Positions 6,469-8,659 of a stretch of DNA of 8,659 bases are shown piece by piece. The stretch is from 66-474 sp036568625 (GTDB lineage: Bacteria; Pseudomonadota; Gammaproteobacteria; Xanthomonadales; Rhodanobacteraceae). A program made the position numbers and the translations under genes. Every line of letters begins with the position of its first letter. Positions within the stretch are counted from its first letter, which is position 1. Where the stretch lies: assembly GCA_036568625.1 (NCBI GenBank), contig DATCSF010000319.1:1-8659 (forward strand), in the 5' to 3' direction. The notes under the pieces were generated by a model that was given only the letters and a program-made list of their open reading frames with translations, was not told where the DNA came from and searched no databases.

Positions 6469-6694
6469 GATGTGTTGTCGTGCGCCTGTATGCAAGATGC
6501 GTGCAAACGTACTCTGGCGTACCAGGAAGCATGTTCGCCTGCGCGGCAGTCCTCGCGACGAGGAAATTATTTCGACCTTGCGGAAAGCGTTACGCGCGCC
6601 GAAACATTCATGGTGCGAAGCGATCCACACGGCACATGAACGGGTTCACGCGTGCTTCATTGCCTGCCGCGCAGTATCGAAATTTGTCGGAATC

Positions 6695-6700
6695 GAAGGG
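6695..6700 (+). promoter_or_regulatory. Shine-Dalgarno of the ThDP enzyme gene
   Basis: GAAGGG lies 7 nt before the ATG at 6708. This favours that start over an in-frame ATG at 6636, which has no purine-rich element before it and would add 24 residues ahead of the family's usual N-terminus. Confidence 0.6.
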
Positions 6701-6707
6701 AATCGAC

Positions 6708-8507
6708 ATGACAACCACTGTCGGCGATTTCATCGTTCAGCGTCTCGACGCGTGGGGCGTACACCGCATCTACGGTTATCCGGGCGACGGCATCAACGGA
6801 CTGATGGGGGCCTTGGGTCGTGCCGGCGACAAGCCACGGTTCATCCGCGCCTGCCACGAGGAGATGTGCGCGTTCATGGCGTGCGCGCACGCGAAATTCA
6901 CCGGCGAAGTGGGCGTGTGCATGGCGACGTCCGGGCCGGGCGCGATCCATCTGTTGAACGGTTTGTACGACGCCAAACTCGACCACATGCCGGTGGTCGC
7001 GATCGTCGGACAGCAGGCCCGCGCCGCGCTCGGCGGGCAATACCAGCAGGAGGTGGATCTGACCACGCTGTTCAAGGATGTCGCCAGCGAGTATGTCGAA
7101 ATGGCGATCGTGCCCGCGCAGGTGCGCCACGTGGTCGACCGCGCGTTGCGCATCGCGATCTCCAGGCGCACCGTCACCTGCGTGATCGTGCCGAACGACC
7201 TGCAGGAAATGGAGGCGGTGGAACAACCGCCACGCGCGCACGGCACCGTGCATTCGGGCATCGGCTACGACGCCCCGCGCATCGTGCCGCGCGAGGAAGA
7301 CCTGCGGCGCGCGGCCGACGTTCTCAATGGCGGCGAACGCGTCGCTATCCTGGTCGGCGCGGGCGCGCTCGGTGCGACCGACGAAGTGATCGAGGTTGCG
7401 GAGTTGCTGGGTGCCGGGGTGGCCAAGGCCTTGCTGGGCAAGGCGGCGGTGCCGGACGAATTGCCGTGCGTCACCGGCGCGATCGGACTGCTCGGCACCA
7501 AGCCGAGCTGGGAACTGATGAGCGAGGCCGACACCTTGCTGATGATCGGTTCGCGTTTCCCGTATTCCGAATTCTTGCCCAAGGAAGGCCAGGCGCGCGG
7601 TGTGCAGATCGACATCGATCCGGCGATGCTGTCGATCCGCTATCCGATGGAAGTCAATCTGGTCGGCGATGCCAAGGCCACTTTGCAGGCTCTGAAGCCG
7701 CTCCTGAAACGCAAGCAGGATCGAAGCTGGCGCGAGAGGATCGAGAAAAACGTGGCGCGCTGGTGGGAGGTGCTGGAAGCGCGCGCGAAAACCGACGCCG
7801 ACCCGGTCAACCCCGAGCGCCTGTTCTGGGAACTGTCGTCGCGGCTGCCCGACAACTGCATCCTGGCTGCGGATTCCGGCTCGGCCGCCAACTGGTACGC
7901 GCGCGATCTCAAGATCCGGCGCGGCATGCTGGCGAGCCTGTCCGGCGGGCTCGCCACCATGGGACCGGGCGTGCCGTACGCGATCGCCGCCAAGTTCGCG
8001 TTTCCCGACCGCGTCGCCATCGCGATGGTGGGCGACGGCGCGATGCAGATGAACGGCAACGCGGAGCTCATCACGATCCGCGATTGGTGGAAGCGCTGGA
8101 GCGATCCGCGCCTCGTGATCATGGTGCTGAACAACCGCGACCTGAATCAGGTGACCTGGGAGCAGCGGGTGATGCAAGGCGATCCGCGCTTCGACGCGTC
8201 GCAGGAAGTGTTCGATTTTCCGTACGCAAAATATGCGGAGCTGATCGGATTGAAGGGTATCCGTGTCGACAAGCCGGAGCAGATCGGCGACGCGTGGGAC
8301 GCAGCCCTCAGCGCCGATCGTCCGTGCCTGATCGAAGCCATCACCGATCCGGAAGTGCCGCCGCTGCCGCCGCACATCACCCTGGAACAGGCGCGCGCGT
8401 TTGCGCAGGCGATGTTCGAGGGCGACTCCGGCAGGCGCGGCGCGCTTCGGCAAACCGCGCGGGAAGCGCTGGCCACGTTGTTTCCGGGCGCCAGCAAGGA
8501 TGACTGA
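6708..8507 (+). CDS. ThDP-dependent pyruvate oxidase/acetolactate-synthase-family enzyme
   Basis: A 599-residue thiamine-diphosphate enzyme of the POX/AHAS group, closest in look to PoxB-type pyruvate oxidases (quinone). Domains in order: N-terminal pyrimidine-binding domain (about 1-170) with RIYGYPGDGINGLMGAL (20-36), HEE (50-52, site of the catalytic glutamate) and ATSGPGAIHLLNGLYDAKLD; a central domain (about 190-330) with VAILVGAGALGA; and a C-terminal pyrophosphate-binding domain with GDGAMQMNGN (442-451) ending at NN (475-476), the classic ThDP motif. No signal peptide. The tail after residue 570 could form a helix, as in lipid-activated PoxB. The substrate cannot be assigned. Pyruvate oxidation to acetate is the family default, but many relatives are annotated only as ThDP-requiring proteins. 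It is divergent from the inositol operon and overlaps the next gene (TGATG), so it is probably co-transcribed with that gene. Confidence 0.9.
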   Translation: MTTTVGDFIVQRLDAWGVHRIYGYPGDGINGLMGALGRAGDKPRFIRACHEEMCAFMACAHAKFTGEVGVCMATSGPGAIHLLNGLYDAKLDHMPVVAIVGQQARAALGGQYQQEVDLTTLFKDVASEYVEMAIVPAQVRHVVDRALRIAISRRTVTCVIVPNDLQEMEAVEQPPRAHGTVHSGIGYDAPRIVPREEDLRRAADVLNGGERVAILVGAGALGATDEVIEVAELLGAGVAKALLGKAAVPDELPCVTGAIGLLGTKPSWELMSEADTLLMIGSRFPYSEFLPKEGQARGVQIDIDPAMLSIRYPMEVNLVGDAKATLQALKPLLKRKQDRSWRERIEKNVARWWEVLEARAKTDADPVNPERLFWELSSRLPDNCILAADSGSAANWYARDLKIRRGMLASLSGGLATMGPGVPYAIAAKFAFPDRVAIAMVGDGAMQMNGNAELITIRDWWKRWSDPRLVIMVLNNRDLNQVTWEQRVMQGDPRFDASQEVFDFPYAKYAELIGLKGIRVDKPEQIGDAWDAALSADRPCLIEAITDPEVPPLPPHITLEQARAFAQAMFEGDSGRRGALRQTAREALATLFPGASKDD

Positions 8508-8659
8508 TGTCCGCTCATGCCGTCCTGGGTGCGCCGCACGTCGGCGTGTTCGAGGTGCCGACCGATGCGCCCGAATCGGACGGCACACTGCAATGGCATT
8601 CCACTACGTTGGTGCTGGTCGAGCTTGCGGCGGGCGGACAGCACGGCATCGGCTACAGC
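8507..8659 (+). CDS. Enolase-superfamily (mandelate racemase-like) protein, N-terminus only
   Basis: Only the first 51 residues are in the window. The ATG at 8507 shares one base with the stop of the ThDP gene (TGATG), indicating translational coupling. The pattern VGVFEVPTDAPESDGTL followed by WHSTTLVLVELAAGG and GIGYS is the N-terminal capping domain of mandelate racemase/muconate-lactonising-type enolase-superfamily proteins: a beta-strand, a PTD..EsDGT loop that contacts substrate, then a strand ending in GxGY. Members abstract a proton alpha to a carboxylate, for example in sugar-acid dehydration. The metal ligands and catalytic bases lie beyond the edge, so function cannot be refined. 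Confidence 0.75.
   Translation, partial: MSAHAVLGAPHVGVFEVPTDAPESDGTLQWHSTTLVLVELAAGGQHGIGYS

Larger units (their letters stand above)
6455..6707. promoter_or_regulatory. Divergent intergenic region with short inverted repeats
   Basis: 253 bp separate the two divergent start codons and must hold both promoters. I find no convincing sigma-70 pair on either strand. Three small dyads are visible: CCTCG-cga-CGAGG at 6551-6563, immediately followed by the AT-rich GAAAT-t-ATTTC at 6563-6573, and TGAAC-gg-GTTCA at 6637-6648 with outer GCAC/GTGC flanks. They are possible operators. I see no RNA gene, riboswitch-like structure or additional ORF with a credible start. Confidence 0.45.

Noticed and set aside
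5288..6532. Longer ino1 starting at ATG 6532
   Set aside because: The 26 extra residues are not conserved and the ribosome site is weak. TTG at 6454 has a well-spaced GGGAGG and sits just before the Rossmann strand.
6708..8507. ThDP enzyme as IolD (inositol catabolism), tempting beside ino1
   Set aside because: Its N-terminal motif (YGYPGDGINGLMGAL) and overall pattern match pyruvate-oxidase-like enzymes. No other iol gene is present and it is divergently transcribed.
6657..8588. 643-codon minus-strand ORF opposite the ThDP gene
   Set aside because: It is an antisense shadow. The plus strand encodes a complete ThDP enzyme with all motifs, and the antisense protein has no recognisable fold signature.

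Overview
This is an 8.7 kb window of GC-rich, densely coded bacterial DNA. Codons are strongly GC-biased at the third position, which is why long spurious ORFs lie antisense to almost every gene. Gene packing and protein families suggest a high-GC proteobacterium. I cannot place it further from the sequence alone.

Layout: two transcription units diverge from one intergenic region of about 250 bp (6455-6707). Leftwards (minus strand, positions 6454 down to 1) runs a seven-gene operon: an actinobacterial-type inositol-3-phosphate synthase, a histidine phosphatase, a CgeB-like glycosyltransferase, a sugar-phosphate nucleotidyltransferase, a GH39-like glycoside hydrolase whose barrel halves look circularly permuted, a DeoB-type phosphopentomutase, and a PIG-L (LmbE/MshB-type) deacetylase that runs off the left edge. 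Four consecutive junctions are 4-bp ATGA overlaps. The ino1/phosphatase junction overlaps by 50 bp. Only the deoB/PIG-L junction has a gap, and it holds a strong Shine-Dalgarno and a 16-codon mini-ORF that itself ends in an ATGA overlap with the deacetylase. Rightwards (plus strand) runs a ThDP-dependent pyruvate-oxidase-like enzyme, followed with a TGATG overlap by the start of an enolase-superfamily (mandelate racemase-like) protein cut by the right edge.

How the genes may work together: inositol-phosphate synthase, glycosyltransferase, phosphatase and PIG-L deacetylase are the same enzyme classes, in the same logical order, as the first steps of mycothiol synthesis (Ino1, MshA, the MshA2 phosphatase step, MshB). 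Here they are joined by a nucleotidyltransferase and a phosphopentomutase that could supply a nucleotide-sugar donor, and by a glycosidase-fold protein. The best reading is an operon for a glycosyl-inositol or amino-sugar-inositol metabolite. No cysteine ligase (MshC) or acetyltransferase (MshD) is visible, so mycothiol itself is not claimed. The right-hand ThDP/enolase pair is probably a separate metabolic unit.
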